42,282 nt of DNA, taken from positions 1-42,282 of the forward strand of contig CAIYRB010000146.1 of assembly GCA_903928445.1 (NCBI GenBank), in the 5' to 3' direction. Origin of the DNA: an uncultured Pseudomonadota bacterium (GTDB lineage Bacteria; Bdellovibrionota_B; Oligoflexia; Oligoflexales; CAIYRB01). How positions within the stretch are numbered: the first letter of the stretch is position 1; every line of letters starts with the position of its first letter. The position numbers and the translations under genes were made by a program. Below, in pieces: positions 42,028 through 42,282 of this stretch. Under the pieces are notes generated by a model. It ran no database searches. It was given only the letters and a program-made list of their open reading frames with translations, and was not told where the DNA came from.

Positions 42028-42195
42028 GCTGGGCTTAACTTAACCGTTGAGTTTGACATCTTGGTGGTGGCCGAGCGGCTCAACCTAGAGGTGAAAATCG
42101 GCGGTTGAGTTGTGCGTCCTGTATCTAAGGACATTGCTGGCATACCTTAGTTGGCAGGGAAGTCGGCGTGTAACGACGTAGAGGCTGTCCGAAAA

Positions 42196-42282
42196 TTCCG
42201 CGTCTCCCAACTTCCGCGCCTCCGTGGTCAAACCCAAACGCCCAATTTAACCACAGAGACGCGGAAGTAGGGAGACGCGGAA
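42196..42282. repeat. 33-bp imperfect inverted repeat, probably a dispersed palindromic element
   Basis: Left arm 42196-42228 and right arm 42250-42282 are reverse complements with 3 differences in 33 positions, around a 21-base spacer. Each arm itself contains two copies of a TTCCGCGYCTCC-like unit. It touches the window end and may continue beyond. From memory, similar 'ccacagagac...' palindromes occur in many environmental genomes. The spacer 42028-42195 shows no gene. Confidence 0.75.

Overview
The window comes from a Gram-negative bacterium. It encodes BamB-like and YfgM-like envelope proteins, an MlaE-type lipid-transport permease, several lipoproteins with lipobox signals and two outer-membrane barrel proteins. 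A giant kinase/ATPase/GAF/SpoIIE protein, a MYXO-CTERM-like tail, many secreted hydrolases and frequent GTG/TTG starts suggest a former deltaproteobacterial lineage (Bdellovibrionota/Oligoflexia or Myxococcota). I cannot place it more precisely from sequence alone. No rRNA, tRNA, CRISPR array, phage or insertion sequence was seen. It reads as ordinary chromosome with many envelope and secreted proteins.

Layout. 1-8.2 kb: the 3' end of a haem-motif protein, a TetR regulator, one 5.5-kb gene for a kinase-to-phosphatase signalling protein, a possible propeller-gene remnant and a trypsin-like lipoprotein. 8.2-12.3 kb: a 2OG-Fe(II) dioxygenase, an alpha/beta hydrolase with an odd in-frame insertion, a small unknown protein, and bolA and rdgB in a very tight divergent arrangement, then an exported TPR-like protein. 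12.5-19.2 kb: a co-directional run of an SH3-like lipoprotein, orphan MlaE permease, leuS, hemJ and an AsmA-like/GT51 transglycosylase. 19.3-30.5 kb: an exported-protein district with an S1/P1-type nuclease, a gluzincin with a C-terminal sorting-like tail, a degenerate deacetylase-like protein, a papain-like lipoprotein paired with a His-rich barrel protein, tatD, another lipoprotein, a second barrel protein and an exported unknown.

30.5-36.1 kb: a surface-glycan-like operon with a pseudopilin-head/propeller-like membrane protein, mannose-1-phosphate guanylyltransferase, a GT39-type glycosyltransferase and a PHP-domain protein. The last two starts overlap the preceding genes. 36.2-38.3 kb: yfgM-bamB in the order known from gammaproteobacteria. 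38.4-42.0 kb: an MshEN-domain protein with a long acidic tail, an unrecognised lipoprotein and a C-factor-like SDR. The window ends inside or at the edge of a long imperfect inverted repeat that looks like a dispersed palindromic element.

The most noteworthy points are the orphan MlaE, the AsmA/GT51 fusion, the papain lipoprotein/His-rich barrel pair, the gluzincin with a sorting tail, the pseudopilin-head protein leading a glycan operon, the MshEN acidic-tail protein, a likely ATT start, and several small repeats and dyads. I did not find a clearly new multi-gene defence or mobile system.
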